This document shows positions 1 through 8,211 of a DNA stretch of 64,000 bases, piece by piece. Position 1 is the first letter of the stretch. Every line of letters begins with the position of its first letter. The notes beneath the pieces were generated by a model, which saw nothing but the letters and a program-made list of their open reading frames with translations, did not search any database and was not told where the DNA came from. This stretch comes from Tepidibacillus fermentans (lineage in GTDB: Bacteria > Bacillota > Bacilli > Tepidibacillales > Tepidibacillaceae): the NCBI RefSeq assembly GCF_004342885.1, contig NZ_SMAB01000001.1, positions 124,001 through 188,000 of the forward strand, in the 5' to 3' direction. A program made the translations under genes and the position numbers.

Positions 1-237
1 AAGTCGTAAAATGATACCTTCTTCTTGATCGCCTTCAGAGGAAATTAATACAACATAATCCTTGGAATCAACTTCAAACCATGTCACAATATCAAATTCC
101 TTTTCCTGACCATTCTCATCTAAAAGAATCACCTTATGTTCGTGGTGGTGATCATGGTCATGATGATGATGGTCACAATGCTCATGGTCATGGTGATGAT
201 GGTGATGGTGGTTGTGATCGTGTTTATGATCGCTCAT
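1..237 (-). CDS. DUF1292-family protein with His-rich N-terminus (3' end outside window)
   Basis: The start codon is ATG at 235-237 and the frame is still open at base 1, so the C-terminus is missing. The first ~35 residues are dominated by His and Asp/His pairs, a typical Zn/Ni-binding tail. After this comes a short beta-rich segment (VILLDENGQEKEFDIV, then YVVLISSEGDQEEGIILRL) that resembles DUF1292 proteins such as YrzB of Firmicutes. The combination suggests a metal-binding or metal-storing variant of this small family. The role is inferred from composition only. The opposite-strand open frame across this segment is a shadow of the His repeats. Confidence 0.7.
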   Translation of the reverse strand, partial: MSDHKHDHNHHHHHHHDHEHCDHHHHDHDHHHEHKVILLDENGQEKEFDIVTWFEVDSKDYVVLISSEGDQEEGIILRL

Positions 238-279
238 TTTATCATTCCTCATTTCTAATCAATTTGCTCTATCGTATCA

Positions 280-783
280 TTAAAAGGTGATGCCGTCAAA
301 ATATTTTCCTCTTTTTATGATCGTATTCGAGACTTTTTGCAATTTTAGAATTTCTGCTTTTTTCATCGATAATTGATATTTTGCTGCTAGATAGGTAGCT
401 TCGGCAAAGTTTTTATCTGTATGACAGACAATTCCTTCTGTTGAGAACGGGTTGTCAAAAAGGACTTGCCATTCTCCATCACGTTCTTCTTTAGGGACAA
501 TTTGATAGAATTCCTGTTTATTTTGATAAAGTTGAGTAATTTCATCCCAGAAATATTCCCATGTTGGACTAAACCGATACAATTCAGGGAATAACTCTTT
601 TCCTAATTCTATCCAATCCTGCATCTGTTCAAACCCATTTTCATCTAATTTTTTCAGTTCTTCGTGAAAAGATCGAATCAATTCGTTAAAAACGGCAAAA
701 CCACCTTGCTCTACCGTTTGTTTATAAACTTTTTTTTCTTCCTTCGTTGTAAGTTTCTTGAAGTCATCAAACCATTTACTCAT
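280..783 (-). CDS. hypothetical protein, 167 aa
   Basis: The ATG is preceded by a GGAAGGATG-type ribosome site. The product is soluble, charged and mostly helical, with no membrane segment or signal peptide. The C-terminal third (NFAEATYLAAKYQLSMKKAEI) looks like a small helical unit, perhaps a helix-turn-helix-like or wHTH surface, but no motif is decisive. It is followed 43 bp later by the His-rich DUF1292 gene, so the two may be co-transcribed. I do not recognise the family and assign no function. Confidence 0.6.
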   Translation of the reverse strand: MSKWFDDFKKLTTKEEKKVYKQTVEQGGFAVFNELIRSFHEELKKLDENGFEQMQDWIELGKELFPELYRFSPTWEYFWDEITQLYQNKQEFYQIVPKEERDGEWQVLFDNPFSTEGIVCHTDKNFAEATYLAAKYQLSMKKAEILKLQKVSNTIIKRGKYFDGITF

Positions 784-858
784 TCAGCACAATCATCCTT
801 CCAGTTTATTTCCATTTTATTCATTTTGAATACCAATGGAAATAATTATAATTAATTT

Positions 859-2652
859 TTAATAATAGTACCAGATAGAACGATAGTCCTTAATCCTTTC
901 TCCCCTTTTTTCTAATTCTTTTAAAAAGGTATAAATAGGTACATCACGATATAAGAACGTTTTTTGACGGAACAAATGAGCATCAGAAGGATAAAATTCA
1001 TAGATTCGTGATCCATCCGCGAGAATCATGATCAATTCATGTTCTTGAGAAGCTCTTAAATAATTCTTACCAATACCCGGAATATTAAACACTGCCTCAT
1101 CTTCGCGATCAATACCAGGAGCAAGTCGTGACTCCTCATTTTGCTCTTGAATCATTCGTGCAATCGGTACTCTTTCTTCAGGAGTATCTTTTTTAGCATT
1201 GAAAGAATAATAAGGATCCACACCGATCAGTCGAAGTTGTTTTCGTAAAGCAGACATTTCAAAGCGTCTGGAATTGTCAATCGTATAAATCGACTGATTA
1301 TAGACATGAACTCCTGCTTTTCTTAACTTTTGAACGACCTCCATTGCTTCTAAGGTAACCTCATATGCATGTTCAAAATGAGTCATTAAAGAAATTTCTC
1401 TTCTACCTGAGATCTGATAGGAACTTAAAAGGTGTACTAATGAATCGGTGATGCGATTTGGCAGAATGACAGGGATCCTTGTCGAAACACGAATTCGCTG
1501 AATGTGAGAGATATCCGCTAGACGAGATAGTATCTCTTCGATAATATCATCATCAAAAATGAGGATATCCCCTGCTATCAATACTTCAGTCACTTCAGTA
1601 TGCTTTTCAAACCAACGAACAGCACGATCAATTTTATCCATCTGTACTGGTTTTTTCTTCCCAAGTGCATCATTCATTTCCCAATTTCGTTCCCCATATA
1701 AACAATATTGAGTATGCGTCGGAATGGGCCTGAAAATAGCAATCATCGGATAACCCCTGCGGATCGAGATCTCTTCCGGTGTTTGTTTTGGATTATTCAA
1801 AGGTTCCGTATTCTGACGTTTTTTCATCTCAATCAACCGTTGAATATAATGAAGAGGAGGAAAAGCATGGTTGCGAATAGCATGGTCATATTTTATCGAA
1901 GAATCGCTTAGATCCAGCAATGACAAGTAATAAGGGGTAATCCCAAAAGGAATCTGATGTTCATTGGCTAATAGGATCGATTCTTTTTCTTTTTCAGTCA
2001 GTTTCGTAAATGATTCTAACTCTTTCAAATCACGGATCACATGTTGACATTGCCAGTTCCAATCCTTCCATTCCTTATCCGTAATCCCGAACATGGATTT
2101 AATCATTTCTTGATTCTGTTTTCTTTGCTTAATCACTTGATAATCTAATCCACTAGGATAACGTTTCATCCACGTCTTAACTTCTTGAGACAATTCGTCA
2201 AGACGACCCCATTCAGGTCGGGTAGCGATTGGACTATTTTCCTCTTTTTGCTCTAGACCAGTCTTCCCTTTTAACGCCCGTAACAAGAAGAGAATCTCAT
2301 AGGCAAAACTTAAACTCACCTCAGTGTGACGATGATCTAGGCATTTTTTTAGATTACTAAGAACAGAAAAATGGGTTAAGGATTCATGCCGAGGTGAAAA
2401 TAGATTTTTTAAGACATGAAGAGCTTGTTGTGAACGATGACGTTGTAAAGAATTCATATAACAGGATTCTAGACAATGAAGTTCAAAATGAAAAAAATAT
2501 TGATAAATTTCCTTTCTAATTTGTTCTTCATCTATATCTTTCATAATGATCTGGCAAAAACCAGGGTTTTCTTTTTGAATCTGTTGAATGACTTCTTCTA
2601 TTCTATCGGAATCGACCACAATGTCTTCTTTTTCAATATCAAAAATCACCAT
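859..2652 (-). CDS. KamA (lysine 2,3-aminomutase)-like protein lacking radical-SAM cysteines
   Basis: The C-terminal ~330 residues clearly follow the KamA/lysine 2,3-aminomutase fold: conserved stretches include IRVSTRIPVILPNRITDSLV, MTHFEHAYEVT, VYNQSIYTI and DPYYSF. The N-terminal ~270 residues are not recognised. The expected CxxxCxxC cluster motif reads HTQYCLYGERN, so only one of three cysteines remains, and the SAM-binding GGDPL motif reads AGDILI. A PGIGK segment may keep the PLP-binding lysine. Radical chemistry of the usual type is therefore unlikely, and it may be a PLP-binding or structural paralog. I chose the ATG at 2650-2652 next to a purine-rich GGGGGGAGA run. A TTG start at 2715 is possible but has no ribosome site. 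Confidence 0.7.
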   Translation of the reverse strand: MVIFDIEKEDIVVDSDRIEEVIQQIQKENPGFCQIIMKDIDEEQIRKEIYQYFFHFELHCLESCYMNSLQRHRSQQALHVLKNLFSPRHESLTHFSVLSNLKKCLDHRHTEVSLSFAYEILFLLRALKGKTGLEQKEENSPIATRPEWGRLDELSQEVKTWMKRYPSGLDYQVIKQRKQNQEMIKSMFGITDKEWKDWNWQCQHVIRDLKELESFTKLTEKEKESILLANEHQIPFGITPYYLSLLDLSDSSIKYDHAIRNHAFPPLHYIQRLIEMKKRQNTEPLNNPKQTPEEISIRRGYPMIAIFRPIPTHTQYCLYGERNWEMNDALGKKKPVQMDKIDRAVRWFEKHTEVTEVLIAGDILIFDDDIIEEILSRLADISHIQRIRVSTRIPVILPNRITDSLVHLLSSYQISGRREISLMTHFEHAYEVTLEAMEVVQKLRKAGVHVYNQSIYTIDNSRRFEMSALRKQLRLIGVDPYYSFNAKKDTPEERVPIARMIQEQNEESRLAPGIDREDEAVFNIPGIGKNYLRASQEHELIMILADGSRIYEFYPSDAHLFRQKTFLYRDVPIYTFLKELEKRGERIKDYRSIWYYY

Positions 2653-2846
2653 TCTCCCCCCCAATACTTCTAACCGAAAAAAAGTAAAAGACCTTTGTTC
2701 ATCTGATTGTACCAAATCTATATAAAAAAAGGTGAAGAATCAAAAAACATTCAAGGAATTGTTAAAAAGTAAAAGATATGAAAAAACTTACATGTTCTCA
2801 TCATAGAATCATGCAAGTTTAAGAAATAGAGAGTACAATCATATTG

Positions 2847-2930
2847 TTAGAAAGTATACGTTCCATCGGCGTTGATATGGATAGTTGTTGGTGATGTTGT
2901 TATATGATAAGTACCATTATCTTGTTCCAT
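2847..2930 (-). CDS. 27-residue peptide in the torD-like operon
   Basis: A short frame of 28 codons including the stop begins with ATG at 2928-2930 and has an excellent AAAGGAGTG ribosome site with ideal spacing, overlapping the end of the TorD-like gene 14 bp upstream. The peptide is MEQDNGTYHITTSPTTIHIN followed by ADGTYTF. It is polar, with no membrane segment and no cysteine. The strong ribosome site and tight position behind torD argue that it is translated. Its function is unknown. Confidence 0.5.
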   Translation of the reverse strand: MEQDNGTYHITTSPTTIHINADGTYTF

Positions 2931-2943
2931 TGATTCACTCCTT

Positions 2944-3594
2944 TCAGACGGAATCTTCGATTTGATTGATGTTGGCTAGACTTTGTCGCTCATATGAAAT
3001 GATTGCGATCAATACATCTGTCACATCTAAGTAAAATTGACTGTTCTCAACCTTCGTTAACTCTGTTCTAAAATCATCCAGCCAATCAAAGTGATCGACA
3101 ATCAGCTGGTATACTTGTCTAATCGTACCGTTCTGAACCAAAAAGGTTAAAAACTCCAATAATAACGTGAGATGATCAGGCATGCTCGTATATTCTTCTG
3201 GTATTTCTAATTGAAATTGTTGATATAAATGACGAAGATGTAATGCTGAATCTCCATAATAATATCCTTTGCTCGTTGCGTTCGGTAATGATGCTGTTGG
3301 ATCTTTAGTCCATACTTTGTAGACAGATTCTACAGGAGGAGCGTAGGGTTGTACTACGCCCATAAAACAACGAACATAAAGCTGTTTCATCTCTTGGAAG
3401 CTAGTAAATCTGTTTTTGAAAAAAACATTAGGTTTTGGATAGCCCATGAATCCAGTTAATTCTTCTAGGCGTTGATCAATGAGGCCCTGTACTACCTCTT
3501 GATAAAATTCCTCTGTCGGAAATTTAAAAAATTCAGCAAGTATTAAATAGATCTCTTCTACTACTTCCTTTTGTTCCAATCCGATCTCTGACAT
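2944..3594 (-). CDS. TorD/NarJ-family molybdoenzyme chaperone
   Basis: This 216-residue, all-helical protein has the family hallmark MPDHLTLLLEFLTFL at about residues 150-165, matching the E(Y/x)PDH motif of TorD/DmsD/NarJ chaperones. The usual length is 200-220 residues. Such proteins bind the Tat signal or N-terminus of a molybdenum enzyme and hold it in the cytoplasm until the cofactor is inserted. It follows the poly-ferredoxin gene and lies near tatA, all on the minus strand, which suits maturation and export of a Tat-dependent oxidoreductase. The client enzyme is not in this window. The ATG has a GGAGAG ribosome site. Confidence 0.85.
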   Translation of the reverse strand: MSEIGLEQKEVVEEIYLILAEFFKFPTEEFYQEVVQGLIDQRLEELTGFMGYPKPNVFFKNRFTSFQEMKQLYVRCFMGVVQPYAPPVESVYKVWTKDPTASLPNATSKGYYYGDSALHLRHLYQQFQLEIPEEYTSMPDHLTLLLEFLTFLVQNGTIRQVYQLIVDHFDWLDDFRTELTKVENSQFYLDVTDVLIAIISYERQSLANINQIEDSV

Positions 3595-3755
3595 GGTTTT
3601 TCTCTCCTTACATCTACACCCTTTTTAATCAATTACAGATGGTGAATTGCCCGCTCTGCCCAAGTGATAGAGTAAATGTTATAGACAACTTCATGATTAC
3701 CTAGAACATACACATGATGATACACGCATCCAGAAGATGTGGATCGGGTTTTTCA

Positions 3756-4865
3756 TTAGGATTGAAAAAATCTTAATGGGTCCTGTTCTTTTTTGGCGGA
3801 ACAGAATGTACAAACATTCTCATCTGCTTTTGTTCTAAACTCATCACCACACTCAGTACAAATCTTTCGAGAAAAGCTTTTTAATCGATTTGTTTTTTGC
3901 TGGACATACTCCTCAAAAGTAATTGCCTGAAATTGAATGCTTGTTTCTGGGCAAGCATTGCAGTTTTTACAAGCTATACATTCTACTGCGGAGAAGACTA
4001 AACGACTTTCATTTTCGTCGTTTTCCCATCGCAGTGCTTGAGTTGGGCAAAGACTCTCACAAATATTACATCCAACACAGGAATCATCGATATGAATTTT
4101 GATAAACTCTGCTTCTGGTAGAGTTCTATTTGTATATCCTAAATCTATATATTTTTGAATAACAATTTGATTAAAGATTCCTCTTTTATAAAGAGGTTTT
4201 TCTTCATTCGTTAAACTGATCGTTTTTGGATTCTCTTTTTCTTCTTCCTCTTCTGGTAGTAACACTTCCCTTAAATTTTTTATCGAAAATTTTTTCAATA
4301 AATCTCTTCTTGTTATTCCACCCACAATTTCATCTTTTTGTTCCATTGTAAGTGGTTCTTCCGTAACTTCAATTTTTAATGGTATTTGGTAAAGATTTAT
4401 TTTTTCCTGTAACTTTAAGAAATGTTGTTTTGGATTCAAAAATGCATATTCGCAGTTTTGACAAGGTTCAATGGTAAAATTTAATCGTTCTTTTCCTTTT
4501 CCATAAGTCAAAAGTATTGGCACATCTAAATATAGATAACACGGAACCTTAATTCCCTTTTGATAGGATTCCATTCTTTGACATGTAATCCGAGCCTCTC
4601 TGTGTTCTTCGATTTGCTTTTGCAACTCATGGTAAGGTTTTTGCACATGATCGATTGCCAAAACTGGACACGCACTCACACATGCTCCGCAATTTACGCA
4701 TTTAGAATGTTGAATGACAGGAATTCGCGATTGAAAGGATATGGCTTCAGCGGGACAATGTTCAACACATTGCTCGCAGCCAATATCTTTTCGAAGATAA
4801 TTCAAACAGACTTTTGGTTCAACTGAAATCGATTCACTAAGTAATCGCTGCAATTCCTCTCTCAT
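3756..4865 (-). CDS. multi-[4Fe-4S] ferredoxin-type protein with C-terminal zinc ribbon
   Basis: The 369-residue protein has an N-terminal ferredoxin pair (cysteine groups GCEQCVEHCP and CVNCGACVSACP), a middle segment with CQNC, a second ferredoxin pair (CVGCNICESLCP and CIACKNCNACP) and a C-terminal CxxC...CxxC zinc-ribbon-like end. It should transfer electrons among several 4Fe-4S clusters. A twin-arginine-like motif (TRRDLLKKF) occurs near residue 195 rather than at the N-terminus, so it is unlikely to be a Tat signal here. It probably works with the downstream TorD-like chaperone on a respiratory molybdoenzyme. The ribosome site is AGGTGACATAGGGTT before ATG. Confidence 0.8.
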   Translation of the reverse strand: MREELQRLLSESISVEPKVCLNYLRKDIGCEQCVEHCPAEAISFQSRIPVIQHSKCVNCGACVSACPVLAIDHVQKPYHELQKQIEEHREARITCQRMESYQKGIKVPCYLYLDVPILLTYGKGKERLNFTIEPCQNCEYAFLNPKQHFLKLQEKINLYQIPLKIEVTEEPLTMEQKDEIVGGITRRDLLKKFSIKNLREVLLPEEEEEKENPKTISLTNEEKPLYKRGIFNQIVIQKYIDLGYTNRTLPEAEFIKIHIDDSCVGCNICESLCPTQALRWENDENESRLVFSAVECIACKNCNACPETSIQFQAITFEEYVQQKTNRLKSFSRKICTECGDEFRTKADENVCTFCSAKKEQDPLRFFQS

Positions 4866-4933
4866 AACCCTATGTCACCTCGAATCACCCTTTTCAATCA
4901 ATCAGAAAGAAGTGCTAGAAGTTAAGAATAACA

Positions 4934-5116
4934 CTATTTTTCCTCTTTCTTTTTGGTATCTATTTCTTCATCAATTAAGTCTCTGGTTGCGCTTTTGAAT
5001 TCTTTCAACGTCCTTCCAGCTGCTCTTCCTAATTCAGGAAGTTTTTGCGGTCCAAAAATTATCAATGCAATGACTAAAATTAAGATCAACCCTGGAATAC
5101 CAATATTGGATAACAA
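4934..5116 (-). CDS. tatA: TatA/TatE twin-arginine translocase subunit
   Basis: One N-terminal membrane helix (about residues 5-20), the [14 protein letters not shown] hinge and amphipathic helix, and a charged tail are diagnostic of TatA. The full length is about 60 residues. TatA polymerises to form the pore for folded proteins. I prefer the TTG at 5114-5116 because the GAGGAG site is then 8 bp away and the protein begins MLSNIG, as in typical Bacilli. ATG or GTG codons 6-9 bp upstream sit almost on top of the ribosome site. No tatC is in the window. It lies upstream of the ferredoxin/torD pair's start on the same strand. Confidence 0.9.
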   Translation of the reverse strand: MLSNIGIPGLILILVIALIIFGPQKLPELGRAAGRTLKEFKSATRDLIDEEIDTKKKEEK

Positions 5117-5320
5117 GTCCATCACTCCTCAATGAATTTGAGATTAGTTTCACAATCTACTTTACAATTTTTATTTTATAGGAAAAATAATTGAAAATGT
5201 CTTCAGATTTATGAAGATTTAACGACAATCTGTGAAAATTTTAACTTATTCATGTTTTTCACATAATACCATCATACTTCTTAATAATTCTGCTTCTTGT
5301 CCACAAATACATTAAAAAAA

Positions 5321-5449
5321 GGGTTGTATATTCAACGCACTCCGTTGTTCGTGTATAAATACACTTTCAGAAATGCACAAAGTGTACAAGTCACGCTACA
5401 CAGCTAAAGCTGCTAGTCGTGCTATGTCGCTTATGGAATATACAAACCC
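5321..5449. repeat. intergenic inverted-repeat element, ~129 bp
   Basis: The ends read GGGTTGTATATTC and GAATATACAAACCC, which are near-perfect inverted repeats about 100 bp apart. Inside are further short complementary pieces (GTGTATAAATACAC; AGTGTAC). The segment sits in the otherwise empty 5117-5501 gap between tatA and the amidase gene, apparently without protein coding. It could be a MITE-like insertion or a structured RNA. No target duplication was seen. Confidence 0.35.
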
Positions 5450-5501
5450 ACTATCTTCGAATCCTGGCTGTTGATAACCTATTCACAGATCTGTATTACC
5501 T

Positions 5502-6242
5502 TTATACTCGTTGAATCACGATGTTTTTCTTTCCTTGACTCACATATTTGACTACTAGATCGGCGATTGATTCTGGATTATCAAAGGCACCCACTTGTGT
5601 TCCGTCAACAATGTCACGATGAACAATTCCATCGAGTGGATCGCTATCAGTCGGCTTCTCGTCCTCATCATTCTGTTTTGGTTGAGGCTCCTTATAAACG
5701 ACTCCAAAATAGTTACATATTCCTCGAACCGTATCTTTTGCCATTGTTTCTAGAAATGCAGGATTCTTTAACCGTTGTACGTCGTTAACATTATCTACGA
5801 ATCCGTATTCAATAATGACGGCTGGTGCTTTTGTTTCTCGAATCATATGATAGTAGTCTCGTCCATTTGCACCAACACGTGTATATATCTTCCGAAATAC
5901 CTGATGTTTTGAAATCTCAGTTTGTAGTTTCTCTGCTAATTCCTTTCCCTTACCACCAACTATTGAATAAATAATCTCTGCTCCTTCTCCACCACCTGCA
6001 TTGTTGTGCATACTTACGACGATATGAGCACCACTTTTATTAGCTTTATTTGATCGCTCCTGTAGACTTACATAGGTATTTTCATCATCGGCTAGTTCAA
6101 CAACTTGAATTCCATTATAAATGAGTAAGTCGCGAACTTGGTATCCGATTTTTCGATTTAGAACTTTTTCCACTAGTCCATTTGCCGAAGCACCACTATC
6201 AGAACCCCCGTGACCATAATCCAGTGCAACTAAATATGCCAA
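5502..6242 (-). CDS. N-acetylmuramoyl-L-alanine amidase (Amidase_3), CwlC-like
   Basis: The catalytic zinc site of Amidase_3 enzymes is visible: DYGHGG (His), the NGLVEK glutamate, SMHNN (His) and IIEYGFVDN (catalytic Glu). The catalytic domain covers about residues 1-180. It is followed by an acidic linker and a small C-terminal domain (GTQVGAFDNPESIADLVVKY) that looks SPOR-like and would bind peptidoglycan. There is no signal peptide, as in mother-cell lysis enzymes CwlC/CwlH or phage endolysins. The TTG start has an AAAGGTAGGGA ribosome site. It stands alone between two long intergenic gaps. I favour a sporulation-type autolysin over a prophage lysin because no phage genes are nearby. Confidence 0.85.
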   Translation of the reverse strand: MAYLVALDYGHGGSDSGASANGLVEKVLNRKIGYQVRDLLIYNGIQVVELADDENTYVSLQERSNKANKSGAHIVVSMHNNAGGGEGAEIIYSIVGGKGKELAEKLQTEISKHQVFRKIYTRVGANGRDYYHMIRETKAPAVIIEYGFVDNVNDVQRLKNPAFLETMAKDTVRGICNYFGVVYKEPQPKQNDEDEKPTDSDPLDGIVHRDIVDGTQVGAFDNPESIADLVVKYVSQGKKNIVIQRV

Positions 6243-6531
6243 TTCAAATCCCTACCTTTCCTTTTTTCTATTTCTTAGTTTATGAACATAGAATATCAAA
6301 GTTTCTAAGATAGTTAACTATTTTTTCCCCTTTTATGTTCTCTACTAAAAAAAGTATAAAAAAGTTAGGGAAAGGTGACATAGTGTTCATTCTAATCCAC
6401 ACATTGGTCATAGATTATTAGATTTCTGAGGTGTTAGAAATATATGCAAAGGGAGCTTTTTCTGAATCATTTACCACTCATTTTACAGTTTTGTTTTGAA
6501 AAATCGTCAGGAAACTGATTGATAGCATGAT

Positions 6532-7074
6532 CTAATAAAGTTCGGGGTGTAAAAAGCGAGCAAAGGAACAAACGACCACATCCGTAAACATCTGGCTACG
6601 GGTAATCTGGCTATTGGTTAAAATTCCAATTGTACCTTCCTTTTTTCTTACATCATCCTTTCCCGCAATCGGATCAATGATATCGCCTAGCTCTTTTCCT
6701 TTTTGCAGTCCGTCGACAATAATCTGTGGGAGTTGAACCCGTTGACCACCACCGATTCCAATCTCCCCATCAGCGTTTACAACAGCACCCCAGTTACAGA
6801 GAAAGAAACCAAATGGAGTCTCAACTACTCCTCCTTCTAAACCAACGGCGTAATCAAGGGCACCTACATTTGTATGTTCTTTTGCATATGCCATCACCGC
6901 CGTTGCCCGGTTGATTGCCCCACGAATCGTCTCTTCATCTGAAAACGGTTGATCCGATACTCCCGAAGGTACGTTTAAGCCGATAATTTCTACTTCATAC
7001 CCAATCTTCTCAAAAGCAGAACGAACTGCTTGTACTTTTGCTGGATTTTTTGATCCTACTCCAATCCGCAACAT
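6532..7074 (-). CDS. DUF84-family non-canonical NTP phosphatase (YjjX-like)
   Basis: The product (180 aa) starts IGVGSKNPAKVQAVRSAFE, the ITPase-fold signature of the DUF84/NTPase_1 family, and carries GLEGGV, the acidic pocket segment. Members hydrolyse inosine or xanthosine triphosphate and so clean the nucleotide pool. The length matches the family (170-180 aa). The gene lies about 100 bp behind the patatin-like gene with a weak hairpin between, so independent transcription is possible. The ATG has an AAAGAGGG ribosome site. Confidence 0.85.
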   Translation of the reverse strand: MLRIGVGSKNPAKVQAVRSAFEKIGYEVEIIGLNVPSGVSDQPFSDEETIRGAINRATAVMAYAKEHTNVGALDYAVGLEGGVVETPFGFFLCNWGAVVNADGEIGIGGGQRVQLPQIIVDGLQKGKELGDIIDPIAGKDDVRKKEGTIGILTNSQITRSQMFTDVVVCSFARFLHPELY

Positions 7075-7145
7075 AAACTAACCCTCTTTTCTTTTTGCAT
7101 ATTCTCTACATTCCTTTATTTTATCATTTCTTGGCCAGATTAAAT

Positions 7146-7176
7146 AAAAAAACAGGCCGCCTAAAGGTCAGCCTAA
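7146..7176 (-). terminator. weak rho-independent terminator after the patatin-like gene
   Basis: Read on the minus strand, a GC-rich imperfect hairpin (GGCTGACC/GGCGGCC, with wobble and mismatches) overlapping the patatin-like stop codon is followed by a run of seven T. Confidence 0.45.
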
Positions 7177-8021
7177 TTTTCTATCCATCTTTTTAAATGT
7201 ATGTAACTCTTTTTCGCATCCTCGTATCCCTGATGATATAATTCTTCTAATTTCTTTTGATCCTTTTCCGTACGCTTCACAGACAACGGTTGAGACGGAC
7301 GAATCACAAAAGCTTTTTTCTCTTCTTCTAACTGCTTGATGAAATCTAATGTTTCATTATACACTTGATGGCGATTCACCATGGCATCGATAAGTCCTTG
7401 ATATCTTGGATATTTTCTTTTTGCTAACCATTTATATTTGAAAGGCCTTTTTCGATATCCCCTATTTCTTGTAAGCACAATCACATTTTTAAGATTCCCA
7501 TCCTTTATTGACTTACGTATAGGTATTGGATCAGCAATTCCCCCATCTAAAAGGGTGTATCCATCAATATGTACTGTTGGCGCTGCAAATGGAAGACTAC
7601 TCGATGCACGTACAAGTTGCAATACATCTTCAACTGATTCTCGATCAAAATAGACCGGTTTTCCTGTAAAAACATCAGTAGTTCCCACGATAAATCGCTG
7701 TTTTGAATGATTGAACGTTTCAAAATCAAAGGGATCGAGTCGCTTTGGAATCTCATCAAAGATAAAATCCATTCCAAAGATACTTTTTTCCTTCCATAAA
7801 TTTCGATAACTTAAATAACGGGGATCATTTACATAGTCAATAGTTACCCTTTTATTCCTTCCTTTTTGTCGAGAGATATACGAACAGGCATTACAAGCCC
7901 CTGCCGATACTCCAATGACATAAGGAAAGTACAAATCCTGTTCCATAAAAAATTCTAGAACACCTGCTGTATAAACACCTCTCATTCCTCCACCTTCAAG
8001 AACAAGCCCTACACCTTCCAT
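7173..8021 (-). CDS. patatin-like phospholipase (RssA/YlbK type)
   Basis: The protein has all patatin elements: an oxyanion loop GGGMRG near the N-terminus, the nucleophile elbow GVSAG, and the catalytic aspartate motif DGGIADPIP in the middle. It would be a Ser-Asp dyad acyl hydrolase acting on phospholipids. Length (282 aa) fits bacterial patatin-like proteins. No signal peptide or membrane segment is seen. The second ATG of the frame is preferred, because an AAGAAGGTGG site lies 5 bp before it; a GTG start 9 bp upstream is the alternative. Confidence 0.85.
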   Translation of the reverse strand: MEGVGLVLEGGGMRGVYTAGVLEFFMEQDLYFPYVIGVSAGACNACSYISRQKGRNKRVTIDYVNDPRYLSYRNLWKEKSIFGMDFIFDEIPKRLDPFDFETFNHSKQRFIVGTTDVFTGKPVYFDRESVEDVLQLVRASSSLPFAAPTVHIDGYTLLDGGIADPIPIRKSIKDGNLKNVIVLTRNRGYRKRPFKYKWLAKRKYPRYQGLIDAMVNRHQVYNETLDFIKQLEEEKKAFVIRPSQPLSVKRTEKDQKKLEELYHQGYEDAKKSYIHLKRWIEN

Positions 8022-8161
8022 TTCTGCCACCTTCTTTTGGGTATTTATTCCTTAACTATGTTCATTTTACCAAATTATTATACCAATTCATACACCAAAG
8101 GATCTCTTTTGGAAAATATAGGTTTCATTGTAAATGTGGTGACTGTGGATATTCCTTTTGC

Positions 8162-8193
8162 AAAAAAAAAGGCACTTGTTACCGACAAATGCC
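8162..8193 (-). terminator. rho-independent terminator of the pxp operon
   Basis: On the minus strand a hairpin (GGCATTTGT / ACAAGTGCC) closely behind the pxpC stop is followed by nine T. Confidence 0.85.
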
Positions 8194-8211
8194 CTGGGTG
8201 AAATGCCTAAA

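Noticed and set aside
81-290. His/Asp/Gly-rich open frame on the plus strand
   Set aside because: It is the complement of the real His-rich DUF1292 gene; repeated CAT/ATG triplets keep both strands open.
3600-3755. 28-codon GTG-initiated frame on the minus strand between the ferredoxin-type and TorD-like genes
   Set aside because: There is no ribosome site and no clear similarity. The 27-codon ORF at 2847-2930 has much better support.
5502-6242. Amidase as a prophage endolysin
   Set aside because: There is no holin, tail or other phage gene in the neighbourhood, and sporulation amidases share the same organisation.
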